From Moraxella caviae (GTDB lineage Bacteria > Pseudomonadota > Gammaproteobacteria > Pseudomonadales > Moraxellaceae): a DNA stretch of 46,998 nt. The notes beneath the pieces were generated by a model, which was not told where the DNA came from, searched no databases, and saw only the letters and a list, made by a program, of their open reading frames with translations. Position 1 is the stretch's first letter, and every line of letters starts with the position of its first letter. Below are positions 26,467 to 36,044 of this stretch, one piece after another. Location: the NCBI RefSeq assembly GCF_002014985.1, contig NZ_MUXU01000004.1, positions 1 to 46,998 on the forward strand, given 5' to 3'. The position numbers were made by a program, and so were the translations under genes.

Positions 26467-27852
26467 TTACACGTCTTCTTCTTTATATTGTGGTACTGGC
26501 TTTTTAAAGCCGCCTGTCTTAATGCCAAGCCACACAAAGCCGATGGCCGCCCAGAACAGACCAACTTTAAAGGTCAGTCCGTCCACTTTTAGCCACATCA
26601 AGAATACGCTGGCGAAGCCCAAAATCGGCACGATGACGTAGTTGAAAATCTGCTTGAAGTTATTCACCATCTTATCGCGAATTGCGTAACGGAAAATTAC
26701 TGAGATGTTCACAAAGCTAAATGCTGTCAATGCACCAAAGCTGATTAGGTTTACCACGCTTTCAAGGCTGATGAAGCCTGCGGTCAATGCCACTGCGCCA
26801 GCGACTAAGATGTTGTTTACTGGCGTGAATAGTTTTGGGTGGATTTTACCAAAGAAGTTTTTGCCAATCACGCCATCACGACCCATCACATACATCAAGC
26901 GAGATACGCCTGCGTGTGCTGAAATACCAGATGCCATCACGGTTACAATCGCAAAGCCCAGCACGATTGCTTGGAACAGTGAACCGCCCACCAACATTAG
27001 GATTTCTGGCTGTGTTTCATCAACCAGCTGGAAGTAAATGCTTGGGTCTGATGGGAAGAACGTCTGCATGAAGTAGGTGCTGATGATGAACACCAAGCCT
27101 GCAATCAGTGTGGTAAGAATCATCGCTTTTGGCAGGGTGTTTTTCGCATCTTTGGTTTCTTCTGCTAGGGTTGATAGTGCGTCAAATCCTGTGAACGAGA
27201 AGCACAAGATGGTTGCACCAGTAATCAATGCCGCGACCGAAGTCATGTCGTCCCAAAACGGCTTTAAGCTCCACAGCTCATAAGCGTTTTCTACCAATGT
27301 ACTATCGGCATAAGTACCCATTTGTAGCTTGCTGTACACCAGATAAGTGAACACCGCAATCACCAAAAGCTGCACAAACACAATCCAGCTGTTAAAATAG
27401 GCGACCACTTTTGAGCCAAATAGGTTAATGCCTGTCATAAAGGCAGTCAAACCGATGACCCATACCCAGTGATTGACCGTTGGGAACAGTGCTTCAAGGT
27501 AAATCACCGCCAAGATGATGTTCACCAAAGGCGACAGCAAATAGTCAAGCCAGCTAGACCAGCCAACCATAAAGCCCATAGATGGATTGATGGATTTTTG
27601 GGTATAAGTGTAGGCAGAACCTGATGATGGATAGGCTCTGATCATGTGTCCATAGCTGATAGACGTCAGCAAAATCGCAATCAAAGCAAAGATGTACGAC
27701 ATCGGCACATGACCGCCACTGTCGCGAGAAACCATGCCGAATGTGTCAAGCAGGGTCATGGGTTGAATGTACGCCAAACCGATGATGATGACGTGCCAAA
27801 GTCCGAGATTTCGCTGCAATTTGGCAGCTTGAGCAGTAATAGGTGTACTCAA
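26467..27852 (-). CDS. APC-family permease, PuuP-like (putrescine/amino acid importer)
   Basis: Twelve-segment inner-membrane permease of the amino acid-polyamine-organocation family. Closely follows E. coli PuuP in wording: GLAYIQPMTLLDTFGMVS, SAYTYTQKSINPSMGFMVGW, ITGATILCFSFTGFDALST, HAGVSRLMYVMGRDGV and LISFGALTAFSFVNISV. Putrescine is therefore the best guess, but amino acids are possible. Start is TTG 27852 because GGAGG (27861-27865) sits eight bases before it; the longer reading from 27885 would have its initiator upstream of this ribosome site. 461 aa. No catabolic neighbours that would confirm the substrate. Confidence 0.85.
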   Translation of the reverse strand: MSTPITAQAAKLQRNLGLWHVIIIGLAYIQPMTLLDTFGMVSRDSGGHVPMSYIFALIAILLTSISYGHMIRAYPSSGSAYTYTQKSINPSMGFMVGWSSWLDYLLSPLVNIILAVIYLEALFPTVNHWVWVIGLTAFMTGINLFGSKVVAYFNSWIVFVQLLVIAVFTYLVYSKLQMGTYADSTLVENAYELWSLKPFWDDMTSVAALITGATILCFSFTGFDALSTLAEETKDAKNTLPKAMILTTLIAGLVFIISTYFMQTFFPSDPSIYFQLVDETQPEILMLVGGSLFQAIVLGFAIVTVMASGISAHAGVSRLMYVMGRDGVIGKNFFGKIHPKLFTPVNNILVAGAVALTAGFISLESVVNLISFGALTAFSFVNISVIFRYAIRDKMVNNFKQIFNYVIVPILGFASVFLMWLKVDGLTFKVGLFWAAIGFVWLGIKTGGFKKPVPQYKEEDV

Positions 27853-28245
27853 CGTAGAGTCCTCCAAAAGCGTGCGTAAACGCAAAAAAGAGAAAAGGCG
27901 TTGGGGTGCTTAATACCGTTATCAAACTTACTTTTGGCAGATAATTCACTAGGGATTAAAATCTGTTAGCGGGCGTGTTTGAGATTTGATTATGCTATCA
28001 ACTCCAAAATTACGAATACGAATGAATGTTTACAAAAATAACAAGCAAAAGAAAAACCCAAAAGCGCAGTGAGCAATTTTTGGGATTTAGTCGCTTATTA
28101 TATCAATAAATTGTAGCAAAGCCAATACATAAGCGCAAAATTTCACAAGATTTGTGCAGCTTTGCGCAATATTTTTGTAACTTTGGTGGTTTGGTAACGT
28201 GTGGCGGTAGGGATTGGCTTGGATAATTGTTTTTGTTGGCGTGGG
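27853..28245. other. Intergenic region upstream of the permease
   Basis: No gene seen. AT-rich; contains the permease leader and the tail of the SDR gene. A 'GAAAAACCCAAAAGCGC' stretch near 28050 is not paired with anything nearby. Confidence 0.4.
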
Positions 28246-29034
28246 TTAGCCGCCTTTGAGCGTCAGGCTGCGTCCGCCATCTACCGCCAAAATCTGCCCT
28301 GTGATATAAGGCGCACTTGCCAAAAAGACCACTGCATTAGCGATGTCTTGGGGCGTACCAACACCGCCTAATGGCACAGAATCGGTGAGTGTTTTTTGGG
28401 TGTGAGCGTCCAATTCGCTGCTGTTTTCAGGAAAAATATTCACTCCGGGGGCGACGCCATTGACCCGCACAGCAGGCGCAAATTCAAGCGCCAAAGACTG
28501 CACCATCATCAAATGCGCTGCCTTTGCCATGTTATAAATCGGATAGCCGACAAAGGGCTTATCCTTGGCGTGAATGTCTAAAATGCTGACAATCGCACCA
28601 TGATTTGCACTCAGTGCGTCTTTTAAGGTGTGGCTTAGCAGCAGCGGCGCTTTGGCGTTGGTCAAGAATAAATCGTCCCAGTGATTAAGCAGCGTCTGCG
28701 CTGTGTCAGCGTGCAAGTCAGACGCATAAAAGCTGGACGCATTATGCACAAGCAAATCCAAGCCGCCAAATTGTGCCAGCGCCTGCGCACAAAATTCATC
28801 TAAAGCGTGTGTGTCATTCACCACGTCAAGCGCAGCGCAGATGACGCTTGCTGAATTTGGGCGTGCGTGGTTTAGCGTGTCTGCTAGGGCGTGCGCTTCT
28901 TGGGTGGATTTATGGCAATGAATGATGACGTGCCAGCCTGCGCTGTGCAAGGCGGTGCAGATGGCTTTGCCAATGCGTTTTGCGCCGCCTGTGATTAGGG
29001 CGATGGGTGCGTGCTTTGCGGTGTGTGTTTTCAT
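28246..29034 (-). CDS. SDR oxidoreductase, pteridine reductase-like
   Basis: 262 aa. The NADPH loop TGGAKRIGKAI (15-25), with Arg-Ile in place of the usual 'GIG', is typical of pteridine reductases (PTR1/FolM group). The catalytic triad reads D153 (SILDIHAKD), Y167 and K171 (YNMAK); Asp instead of Ser at the first position is again the pteridine reductase variant. NAS, VAPG and GQILAVDGGRSL are standard SDR elements. It probably reduces dihydropterins or dihydrofolate. ATG 29034. Located downstream (in transcription) of cca with 209 bases of repeats between, so probably separate. Confidence 0.85.
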   Translation of the reverse strand: MKTHTAKHAPIALITGGAKRIGKAICTALHSAGWHVIIHCHKSTQEAHALADTLNHARPNSASVICAALDVVNDTHALDEFCAQALAQFGGLDLLVHNASSFYASDLHADTAQTLLNHWDDLFLTNAKAPLLLSHTLKDALSANHGAIVSILDIHAKDKPFVGYPIYNMAKAAHLMMVQSLALEFAPAVRVNGVAPGVNIFPENSSELDAHTQKTLTDSVPLGGVGTPQDIANAVVFLASAPYITGQILAVDGGRSLTLKGG

Positions 29035-29102
29035 GGGTTTGTGGTTTGTTTTTAAAAAGTTGTTTTAAGCTGGGTTTTGTTTTATCAAGCTGCCTTTAAA
29101 AC

Positions 29103-29257
29103 GTTGGGTTGCGTTACCGCTAACTCAACCTACCATCTAATCCGATTTGTGATTTGGATTAAAAGACGATAGGTAAGTTGGGTTGAGCTTGCAAAAACCC
29201 AACAAATTCAAGAGCATACCTAAAACCGTTGGGCTGTGCTTCACTAGCCCAACTTAC
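29103..29257. repeat. Three GTTGGGTT-type palindromic elements
   Basis: Copies at 29103-29133 (GTTGGGTT...AACCTAC), 29173-29203 (GTAAGTTGGGTT...ACCCAAC) and 29228-29257 (GTTGGGC...GCCCAACTTAC). The third overlaps the end of cca and supplies its last codons and stop. Confidence 0.65.
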
Positions 29258-30530
29258 AAGCCATATCAATCAATGCGTCCAATGCCACCAAACGCAAACG
29301 CGCCAATTCATCACCGATGGCTTTACCTGTTAAAGTTTTATCCACTTGGGCAATGCCAACGCTGTGATAGGCGGCGATGGCATGGCTGATGAAATCTTGG
29401 CAGGCGTGCTGGTCGGCGGCGTGCGTGTCGTTCAAATGGCAAACTGCGTCAATCAAAGCAAAAATCATGGCGCAATCTTTGTGTGCTTTGGTGTGTTCAA
29501 GCAAGGCGAGCAAAGTTTTGCCATCAATAAATCTGCCGCTGGCCGTATCGTCAGACTTGCCAGTATCGCACAATGACAACCCTGTGATAATACCGCTCAC
29601 GGTGTGATAATGCGCCAAAAACAGCGAGGCAAGCGTCTTTACGGCATTGGGCGGCATGAGTGCGTCAAAGGTGCGTGCCAAGGTGGTGTTTGCTGCGACA
29701 TTTGCCGTGCCGCTTGGCGCATGAGTTGGTAAAAATGCCGAAATAAGTAGGGCAAATTTGATAGCGATGGCGAATTTTTCTTGATGGCTTTCGCTGTTTT
29801 TGGTGGTACAAGCCCTTGATAATGCTTGAAAAGTGCGTGTGCGCAGAGTGCGATTTTGCCACGCCAATGCCAAATCTGGCAGGATTTTCACCAAAATCCC
29901 CAAATCGTCCAGCAGCTCAAAATACGCAAAAGCGTGCGTCTCACCCAGCGCCTTGACGCTTTCTGTCCAAATGCGCTCACGGCTTAGATGGTGAAGTTCG
30001 CCGCTGTCTGCGATGGCTTGCATCAGGCGCGCGGTGTCTGTATGGACGTGAAAACCTTGCGCATAAAACCGCGCATAAAACCGCGCCACACGCAGCACAC
30101 GCAAAGGGTCTTCGGCAAAGGCAGGTGAAATGTGGCGCAGCAGCTTATCCGCCAAATCCTGCTGTCCGCCATAAGGGTCAATCACCGCGCCCACAGGCGT
30201 ATCGTCAAACAAACCTACAACCTGAATCGCCATGGCGTTAATCGTCAAATCACGGCGCAGCAAGTCATCTTCTAAGGACACGCCAGCGGTGTCCACGCTA
30301 AAGCCTTGATAGCCCTTACCAGTCTTGCGCTCAAGGCGCGCCAAGGCGTATTCGTGATGGCTTTTTGGGTGTAAAAACACAGGAAAATCTGCGCCCACTT
30401 GGGTGAATCCTGCGTCCAGCATGGTGCTTTGAGTCGCACCCACGACCACAAAATCTTTATCCTTGATGGGTAAGTTTAATAAAGCGTCTCGGACTGCGCC
30501 GCCGACCAAATATACGTTGAGCGTTTGCAT
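29244..30530 (-). CDS. cca: CCA tRNA nucleotidyltransferase
   Basis: Adds or repairs the 3' CCA of tRNAs. 428 aa, class II: GGAVRD (10-15), catalytic DKD (24-26), [10 protein letters not shown] (about 92-101), [27 protein letters not shown] and [11 protein letters not shown] are all present. The C-terminal ~200 residues lack an HD phosphohydrolase motif and contain a stretch rich in Ala, Thr and Asn (about 275-300). The last residues (ACKLG) come from an intergenic-type palindromic repeat, so the natural stop may have been replaced. ATG 30530. Upstream neighbour pilT is in the same direction, 125 bases away. Confidence 0.95.
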   Translation of the reverse strand: MQTLNVYLVGGAVRDALLNLPIKDKDFVVVGATQSTMLDAGFTQVGADFPVFLHPKSHHEYALARLERKTGKGYQGFSVDTAGVSLEDDLLRRDLTINAMAIQVVGLFDDTPVGAVIDPYGGQQDLADKLLRHISPAFAEDPLRVLRVARFYARFYAQGFHVHTDTARLMQAIADSGELHHLSRERIWTESVKALGETHAFAYFELLDDLGILVKILPDLALAWQNRTLRTRTFQALSRACTTKNSESHQEKFAIAIKFALLISAFLPTHAPSGTANVAANTTLARTFDALMPPNAVKTLASLFLAHYHTVSGIITGLSLCDTGKSDDTASGRFIDGKTLLALLEHTKAHKDCAMIFALIDAVCHLNDTHAADQHACQDFISHAIAAYHSVGIAQVDKTLTGKAIGDELARLRLVALDALIDMACKLG

Positions 30531-30655
30531 GGATTTTTAAATGATTGATTTAATTGTATTTTTGTTATTTTCGGCTGAATTTTAAAGTTGAAATTTAAAG
30601 CCAAAGCCAGAATTTAAAATCAAGTTTTAAGTCAAAGTTTTAAGAGAATTGTAAA

Positions 30656-31687
30656 TTAAAGTTTGGCATCGTCCGCGCTTATTTTACCCGCCTTGATGAG
30701 CGTTTCTAGGCTTGATGATAGGGTAATCATGCCGTCATTTGCGCCTGTTTGCATGGTGGATTGGATTTGAGCAAGTTTATTTTCACGAATCAAATGGCGC
30801 ACCGCAGGCGTGGCAATGAGCAGCTCGTGCGCCGCCACACGCCCACCGCCAATTTGCGGCAGCAGCGTCTGACTGATGACGGCTTGCAAAGACTCAGACA
30901 GCATGGCACGAATCATCGCCTTGTCATGCTCGCCAAAGACATCAATAATGCGGTCAATCGTCTTGGCGGCGTTCATGGTGTGCAGCGTGGCAAGCACCAA
31001 ATGCCCCGTCTCAGCGGCACTCAGCGCAAGGCGAATGCTTTCTAAATCACGCAGCTCGCCCACCAAAATCACGTCAGGATCTTCACGCAGCGCCGCTTTT
31101 AATGCCAGCTCAAAACTTGGCGTGTCGGTGTGTAATTCACGCTGATGCACCAAGGCGGATTTGGGCGTATGCACAAATTCAATGGGGTCTTCAATGGTGA
31201 TGATGTGCGCTTGGCGAGTGCGATTGATGTGATCAATCATCGCTGCCAGCGTGGTGGATTTGCCTGAGCCTGTCGCACCTGTAACCAGCACAAGTCCTTG
31301 TTTTAGCGTGCTAAGTTCGGCAAGTTTTTGGCGGATGTTGTCATTAAGATTAAGCGTTTCTAGGCTTGGCACTTCTTTTTTAATGTGGCGAAAAACTGCC
31401 GCCACACCACGATTTTGCCAAAAAATATTGGCACGAAATCTGCCCACGCCCGCCAATTCCAGTGCAAAATCCAGCGATTTTTGGCGGTGCAATTCGTCTT
31501 GCTGCTGCGTGTTCAGATGCGCGCTTAATATTGCCCATAAATCGCCTGCGGTTAAAGGCGGCAAATCGCAATACACAAGTTTGCCGTCCACACGCATGGC
31601 AACGGGCATACCAGCCGACAAATGCGTGTCAGAAGCCAAGTGGCGCGTGGTGTAGCGCAAAAAATCAGCAAGCGTTGGCGTGGTCAT
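30656..31687 (-). CDS. pilT: Type IV pilus retraction ATPase PilT
   Basis: Hexameric ATPase that depolymerises type IV pili and drives twitching. 343 aa. Reads SDTHLSAGMPVAMRVDG at the N-terminal domain, Walker A GATGSGKSTT (137-146), Asp box TIEDPIEFVH, Walker B DPDVILVGELRDLE, His box ETGHLVLATLHT and the PilT retraction motif near AAHELLIATPAVRHLIRE (the AIRNLIRE equivalent). Closer to PilT than to PilU. Divergent from yggS, the arrangement seen in Pseudomonas and relatives. Confidence 0.96.
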   Translation of the reverse strand: MTTPTLADFLRYTTRHLASDTHLSAGMPVAMRVDGKLVYCDLPPLTAGDLWAILSAHLNTQQQDELHRQKSLDFALELAGVGRFRANIFWQNRGVAAVFRHIKKEVPSLETLNLNDNIRQKLAELSTLKQGLVLVTGATGSGKSTTLAAMIDHINRTRQAHIITIEDPIEFVHTPKSALVHQRELHTDTPSFELALKAALREDPDVILVGELRDLESIRLALSAAETGHLVLATLHTMNAAKTIDRIIDVFGEHDKAMIRAMLSESLQAVISQTLLPQIGGGRVAAHELLIATPAVRHLIRENKLAQIQSTMQTGANDGMITLSSSLETLIKAGKISADDAKL

Positions 31688-31934
31688 TTTAACTCACCTT
31701 GATGATGGGCGTTTATGTATTAAAGCACGTTTTTTGGTGGGTGAAAAGGGCTTGGGTGAAATTTTGTTGGGCTGATTTGGGCGTGTCATGTGCTGTGGGT
31801 TGGTTTTTGGTTTGTTGAAGCGGTTGGTTGTTAAGTAGGTTGTCAATCGCAAAACCAATCACCAAAACCGCTTAAAAGATTGCGCTAAAATGTGCTAAAC
31901 TAAGCGTAATTTCTTATTATAAAAGGTTTTTATC

Positions 31935-32672
31935 ATGCCAGACAGTGCAAATTCACCGTTAAACGACACCGAAAAATCACAGCTACTCGCCAATTATCAA
32001 GCCGTGCTTGATGAGCTTGCCAAGTGCAACGAAGCGGCTGGGCGTGCGCAAAATGGTGCGGCATTGCTTGCGGTATCAAAAACCAAGCCCGCTGCCATGC
32101 TGCGTGCGCTTTGGCAGGCGGGGCAGGTGGATTTTGGGGAAAATTATCTGCAAGAAGCATTGGCAAAACAGGCACTGCTTGCTGATTTGCCCATCGTTTG
32201 GCATTATATTGGCAGCATTCAGCGCAACAAAACCAAAGACATTGCGGCGCATTTTGACTGGGTGCATACGCTTGAGCGCGGCTTGATTGCCAAAAGATTG
32301 AGCGAGCAGCGTGGCGAGATTTGCCGCCAAAATCCAAGCGTGCCGCCTTTAAATGTGCTGATTCAGCTAAACATTGACGATGAAGCGAGTAAATCTGGCG
32401 TGCTGCCAGATGAGCTGTTTGCGCTGGTGGACGAAGTGGCGCAGTTGCCAAATCTGTGCTTGCGTGGGCTGATGATTATTCCTGATAAGGCAGGTTCGGA
32501 TGCGTTTGTGCGCACGCAGGCACTGTTTGATGAAGTGCGCGCACGTTTTGATTTGCCGCAGTGGGACACGCTGTCTATGGGCATGAGCGGCGATATGGCG
32601 CAGGCGGTGGCGCACGGCTCAACGATGGTGCGTATCGGCACGGCAATTTTTGGGGCAAGGGATTATGCGTGA
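31935..32672 (+). CDS. yggS: YggS-family PLP homeostasis protein
   Basis: Pyridoxal-phosphate-binding TIM-barrel protein with no known catalysis, which keeps PLP and amino/keto-acid pools balanced. 245 aa. LLAVSKTKP with PLP lysine Lys49; FGENYLQEA (67-75), WHYIGSIQRNK (89-99), LIQLNIDDEASKSG, LRGLMIIP and LSMGMSGD with the phosphate-binding HGSTMVRIGTAIFG. All are standard. ATG 31935. Shares a 247-base divergent region with pilT; this region holds no gene. Confidence 0.95.
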   Translation: MPDSANSPLNDTEKSQLLANYQAVLDELAKCNEAAGRAQNGAALLAVSKTKPAAMLRALWQAGQVDFGENYLQEALAKQALLADLPIVWHYIGSIQRNKTKDIAAHFDWVHTLERGLIAKRLSEQRGEICRQNPSVPPLNVLIQLNIDDEASKSGVLPDELFALVDEVAQLPNLCLRGLMIIPDKAGSDAFVRTQALFDEVRARFDLPQWDTLSMGMSGDMAQAVAHGSTMVRIGTAIFGARDYA

Positions 32673-32707
32673 GTGGTGGTGTATCGTAAGTTGGATTTAG
32701 GGCGATT

Positions 32708-32798
32708 GTAAGTTGGGTTGGCGTCAGCGTAACCCAACATTTTATAAGACAAACTAAGCTCAAAAACGTTGGGTTTTCGCAAGCTCAACCCAACTTAC
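32708..32798. repeat. Two GTTGGGTT-type palindromic elements after yggS
   Basis: 32708-32738 (GTAAGTTGGGTT, loop, AACCCAAC) and 32765-32798 (AACGTTGGGTT, loop, AACCCAACTTAC). With T-poor flanks they are not obvious terminators, but yggS has no other. Confidence 0.6.
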
Positions 32799-32857
32799 AA
32801 ACCGTTCAAAAACCGTTCGTAATTTTAAAAACCGTTGAAAAAACCGTTCGTGATTTG

Positions 32858-32964
32858 AAAAAACCGTTCGTGGTGAGCCTGTCGAACCATGGGCGGTTTT
32901 TTTTAATCTTTTAACAGGTCAAAACCTCCACCAGTTCACCCTTCGACAAGCTCAGGGCGAACGG
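32858..32964. repeat. Repeat cluster 1: half-site A plus half-site B
   Basis: A (32858-32904): AAAACCG, GTTCGTGGTGAGCCTGTC, ..GGCGGTTTTTTTT. B (32934-32964): GTTCACC, CTTCGACAAGCTCAGGGCG, AACGG. The reverse complement of B shares TGAGCTTGTCGAA with A, so the pair is a large imperfect palindrome. A degenerate third B (AAGGCGAACGG) ends near 32993. Confidence 0.8.
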
Positions 32965-33032
32965 AAAGTTACCAACAAATTTAAGGCGAACGGCAGGGCG
33001 CAAGCTCAAGACAAACAAAACCCCCCCATCCA

Positions 33033-33071
33033 AAACAAAACCCAAACACCATCGGCATTTGGGTTTTGTTT
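33033..33071 (-). terminator. nadE terminator
   Basis: AAACAAAACCCAAA / TTTGGGTTTTGTTT, perfect 14-bp arms with an 11-base loop, ending 44 bases past the nadE stop and followed on the minus strand by T-rich sequence. Confidence 0.8.
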
Positions 33072-33114
33072 GTATGAATGGCTAAATTTGCGCAAATGGC
33101 AAATGATAAGCAGC

Positions 33115-34827
33115 TTAGCCCTTAATCGCCCAGCCGTTTACCAAAGGATAGCGGCGTTCACGACCAAAGGATTTTTTGGTGATTTTTGTGCCGATTGCAC
33201 CTTGGCGGCGTTTATGCTCCGCACGATCCACCAGACTTAGCACACGCTCCACCAGCGCAGGCTCAAAGCCAGCCGCACAAATCGCCTTATAGCCCAAATC
33301 TTCATCAATGTACATTTTTAAGATGGCGTCCAGCGTGTCATAATCAGGCAGGCTGTCTTGGTCGGTTTGATCCGCGCGCAGCTCAGCCGATGGCGCACGC
33401 GTGATGACACGCTCTGGAATGACAGGGTTATCCTCTAGGCGGTTGCGGTAGTTGGCTAGGCGGTACACGTCCGTTTTGTACACGTCTTTTAGCACATCAA
33501 ATCCGCCCACCATGTCGCCATACAGCGTGGAGTAGCCGACTGCGTTTTCAGATTTGTTGCTGGTGCTGATGACCATATGCCCATAAGTGTTTGACAGTGC
33601 CATCAAAATCGTGCCACGAGCGCGTGCCTGCAAGTTTTCTTCAGTCGTGCCGTTCGCCTCGCCCACAAACAGCGGTGCCAGCGTACTGCGTAGGCCGCCC
33701 ACCGCATCATGAATTGGGCAGACGGTATAAGACACGTTTAGGCGCGCGGCTTGAGCGGCGGCGTCTTCTAGGCTGATGTTTGACGTGTATTCATATGGCA
33801 TCATCACTGCATAGACCTTATCTGCGCCCAATGCGTCCACCGCAATGCACAGCGTCAGCGCGCTGTCAATACCGCCAGACAGCCCCACAATCACGCCTTT
33901 AAAGCCTGAGCGATTCACATAATCACGCAGTCCCACGACCAAGGCTTGATACATTTCAGATTCTTCAGACAGTGCCAAAGGCGGCTTGGCTTGGGTGTCA
34001 AAGCGCTTGGCAGCCGCGTCAAACTGCGCCATAATCAGCTGATTTAAAAAGCGTGCGCCTTCGTGGGCGATTTGCCCGTCTGCCTGCATGATGAGCGAGC
34101 CGCCATCAAAGACGATGTCATCTTGTGCGCCTACAGTATTGGCATAGATGATGGGCAGTTCGTGCTTTTTGGCTTGGCTGTTTAGCAGCTCTTTACGCTG
34201 AGCTTGTTTGCCGATTTCAAATGGTGAAGCGTTCAGCACCACCACCAAATCCGCGCCTTCGTCTTTAAGCGCCTTAATCGGTGCGTCATGCCAAATGTCT
34301 TCACAAATCAAAAGCCCAATGGTTACGCCTTTATAGTCAAACAAGACATGATTGCGCCCTTTGGCAAAGTAGCGGCGTTCGTCAAAAATGCCATAATTTG
34401 GCAAATGCTGCTTATGATAAAAGCCTTTTTGTGCGCCGCCTTGCAAGATGGCAGCGGAGTTGAACGTGCCGTGATGGTCAATGTGCGGATAGCCCAAAAT
34501 AATGACGATGCCTTCGATCTGCGCCAGCTCGTTCATGGCGTTTTTGACACGCTCGGCAAGCGTAGGGCGCAGCAGTAAATCTTCTGGCGGATAGCCGATG
34601 AGCGATAGCTCTGGGAAAATGACAATATCCGCGCCTTTGTCCTTGGCGTCCAGTGCCAAAGCACGCATTTTTTTGACGTTGCCTGCGATGTCGCCCACCC
34701 AAAAATTGGTCTGCATGATGGCAAAGGTAATTGCGCCATTGCCTAAAGCTGCCGTGTTTAGTTGGTAGGCCGTGTTATCGGTGCTGTTTTGATTCATGGC
34801 TTCATAGTCGGTTTTGTTTTTTGACAT
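33115..34827 (-). CDS. nadE: Glutamine-dependent NAD+ synthetase
   Basis: Converts nicotinate adenine dinucleotide to NAD+. 570 aa from ATG 34827 (AGGATAA upstream; an in-frame start 21 codons earlier is rejected). The N-terminal nitrilase-type glutaminase domain has Glu73 (FPELSLIGYPPED), Lys139 (YHKQHLPNYGIFDE) and nucleophile Cys175 (ICEDIW), which release ammonia from glutamine. The C-terminal synthetase has the PP-loop SGGIDS (317-322) and STSNKSENAVGYSTLYGD. Ends in the usual KRRQGAIGTKITKKSFGRER region. Repeats flank both sides of the gene. Confidence 0.96.
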   Translation of the reverse strand: MSKNKTDYEAMNQNSTDNTAYQLNTAALGNGAITFAIMQTNFWVGDIAGNVKKMRALALDAKDKGADIVIFPELSLIGYPPEDLLLRPTLAERVKNAMNELAQIEGIVIILGYPHIDHHGTFNSAAILQGGAQKGFYHKQHLPNYGIFDERRYFAKGRNHVLFDYKGVTIGLLICEDIWHDAPIKALKDEGADLVVVLNASPFEIGKQAQRKELLNSQAKKHELPIIYANTVGAQDDIVFDGGSLIMQADGQIAHEGARFLNQLIMAQFDAAAKRFDTQAKPPLALSEESEMYQALVVGLRDYVNRSGFKGVIVGLSGGIDSALTLCIAVDALGADKVYAVMMPYEYTSNISLEDAAAQAARLNVSYTVCPIHDAVGGLRSTLAPLFVGEANGTTEENLQARARGTILMALSNTYGHMVISTSNKSENAVGYSTLYGDMVGGFDVLKDVYKTDVYRLANYRNRLEDNPVIPERVITRAPSAELRADQTDQDSLPDYDTLDAILKMYIDEDLGYKAICAAGFEPALVERVLSLVDRAEHKRRQGAIGTKITKKSFGRERRYPLVNGWAIKG

Positions 34828-34976
34828 TGTTGTTATCCTAAAATGATGTAATGCTTGATTTGGTGTGATTTGCCAAGCAAGCTGGCGCACGTCTTGTGTG
34901 CCGTTGATTTGGTTGGTGTAAAAATTTGTAAAATTTGTGCGATTTGCCTAATGTAAAAAGTCTTCGGTTTTCTTAA

Positions 34977-35271
34977 GTTCACCCTTCGACAAGCTCAGGG
35001 CGAACGGAAAGATTTATTAAAAAACCAAAAAACCGCTTGTGATTTTAAAAACCATTCTTGACGAACCCAAAAATCCGTTCGTGATTTAAAAAAACCGTTC
35101 GTGGTGAGCTTGTCGAACCATGGCGGTTTTTTTGGGTTTAAGCCTTCATCAAAAACCGCGCCACGTCCACCCTTCGACAAGCTCAGGGCGAACGGGAAAT
35201 AAAAATCACGGGCGGTTTTTTAGACTAAAATACCCACTATGTCCACCCTTTGACAAACTCAAGGCAAACGG
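34977..35271. repeat. Repeat cluster 2: B-A-B-B'
   Basis: B at 34977-35007, A at 35088-35133 (AAAAAAACCG ... CGGTTTTTTT around GTTCGTGGTGAGCTTGTC), B at 35165-35195 and a decayed B at 35241-35271. Extra AACCGTTCGTGATTT pieces lie between. The block 34971-35205 is nearly repeated at 39411-39655. Confidence 0.8.
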
Positions 35272-35458
35272 TAGGGTGTATACAAACCCCAATCCCTTGT
35301 GATTTATGTCAAGACACGCTTAGGCACCGTTAGTATAGCACGTTTTTATGGGCTTTGAAATTTATTTCATGCTTTGTTTTTGGGTGTATTTTTGGTATAG
35401 TGGTGGGCTGATTTTGTGGTAAATTGGTTTTGATTTGGTTTAAGGTTGAAAGGTTCGT

Positions 35459-35752
35459 ATGTTTGCTTTTATTATTAACGTCATTATCATTTTGATTGTG
35501 ATGAAAGTGTTTTTTAAATTCATGTATCCCAAGCCGCCCAAGGCATTTTTTGCACAGGCAGGCGATGACACAAGTCTTAGACGCTGTGCGCATTGTGGGC
35601 ATGAGTTGGCGACTTATCGGGGGATTTTACTCGTTGATGGCGTGGAAGTAACAAAAAAGACGGACGACACACCAGACACCGCCAATGAGCTGTTTTTTTG
35701 TAACGATGAGCATCGGCAGGGGTTTTTTGCCGAGCGTGGAGAAAAGGGATAA
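35459..35752 (+). CDS. Small membrane protein with zinc-ribbon-like tail, PP0621-like
   Basis: 97 aa. One N-terminal membrane segment (about 3-22), then CAHCG (43-47, ...LRRCAHCGHEL) and a second Cys with His in FFCNDEHRQGFF (C about 80). The CxxC...C(x)nH layout with 'EHRxxF' ending resembles the small PP0621-type proteins of pseudomonads. ATG 35459 is preceded by GAAAGG. Function unknown; metal binding inferred from spacing. Flanked by repeat clusters on both sides. Confidence 0.6.
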   Translation: MFAFIINVIIILIVMKVFFKFMYPKPPKAFFAQAGDDTSLRRCAHCGHELATYRGILLVDGVEVTKKTDDTPDTANELFFCNDEHRQGFFAERGEKG

Positions 35753-35849
35753 GTAGGGGATAAAATCTGTTCGTAGCCCAAAAATCCGTTCGTGGCGAAC
35801 TTAAAAAACTTTCGTGGTAAAAATCGTCCAAAAAATCCGTTTGTAATTT

Positions 35850-36029
35850 AAAAATCCGTTCGTGGTGAGCTTGTCGAACCATGACGGTTTTTAATTTTTC
35901 AACAGGTCAAAATCTCTACCAGTTCGACCCTTCGACAGGCTCAGGGCGAACGGGAAATTAAAAACCCTTCAACAAACTCAGAGAGAGCGGAAAAAATCAA
36001 AAACTCTTTGACAAATTCAAGGCGAACGG
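35850..36029. repeat. Repeat cluster 3: A-B plus two decayed B
   Basis: A at 35850-35892 (AAAAATCCG ... GACGGTTTTT), B at 35922-35953 (with GACAGG instead of GACAAG), decayed B at 35965-35990 and 36005-36029. The last lies 16 bases from the MFS gene stop. Confidence 0.8.
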
Positions 36030-36044
36030 CAAAGTATATTAAAA

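Noticed and set aside
33021..33027. C7 tract as a contingency locus
   Set aside because: Short, downstream of nadE and outside any promoter or reading frame; no plausible target.
35577..35882. 101-codon minus-strand ORF at the small zinc-ribbon-like gene
   Set aside because: It is made of repeat sequence (reverse of A half-sites) and the antisense of the plus-strand gene with CxxC motifs.
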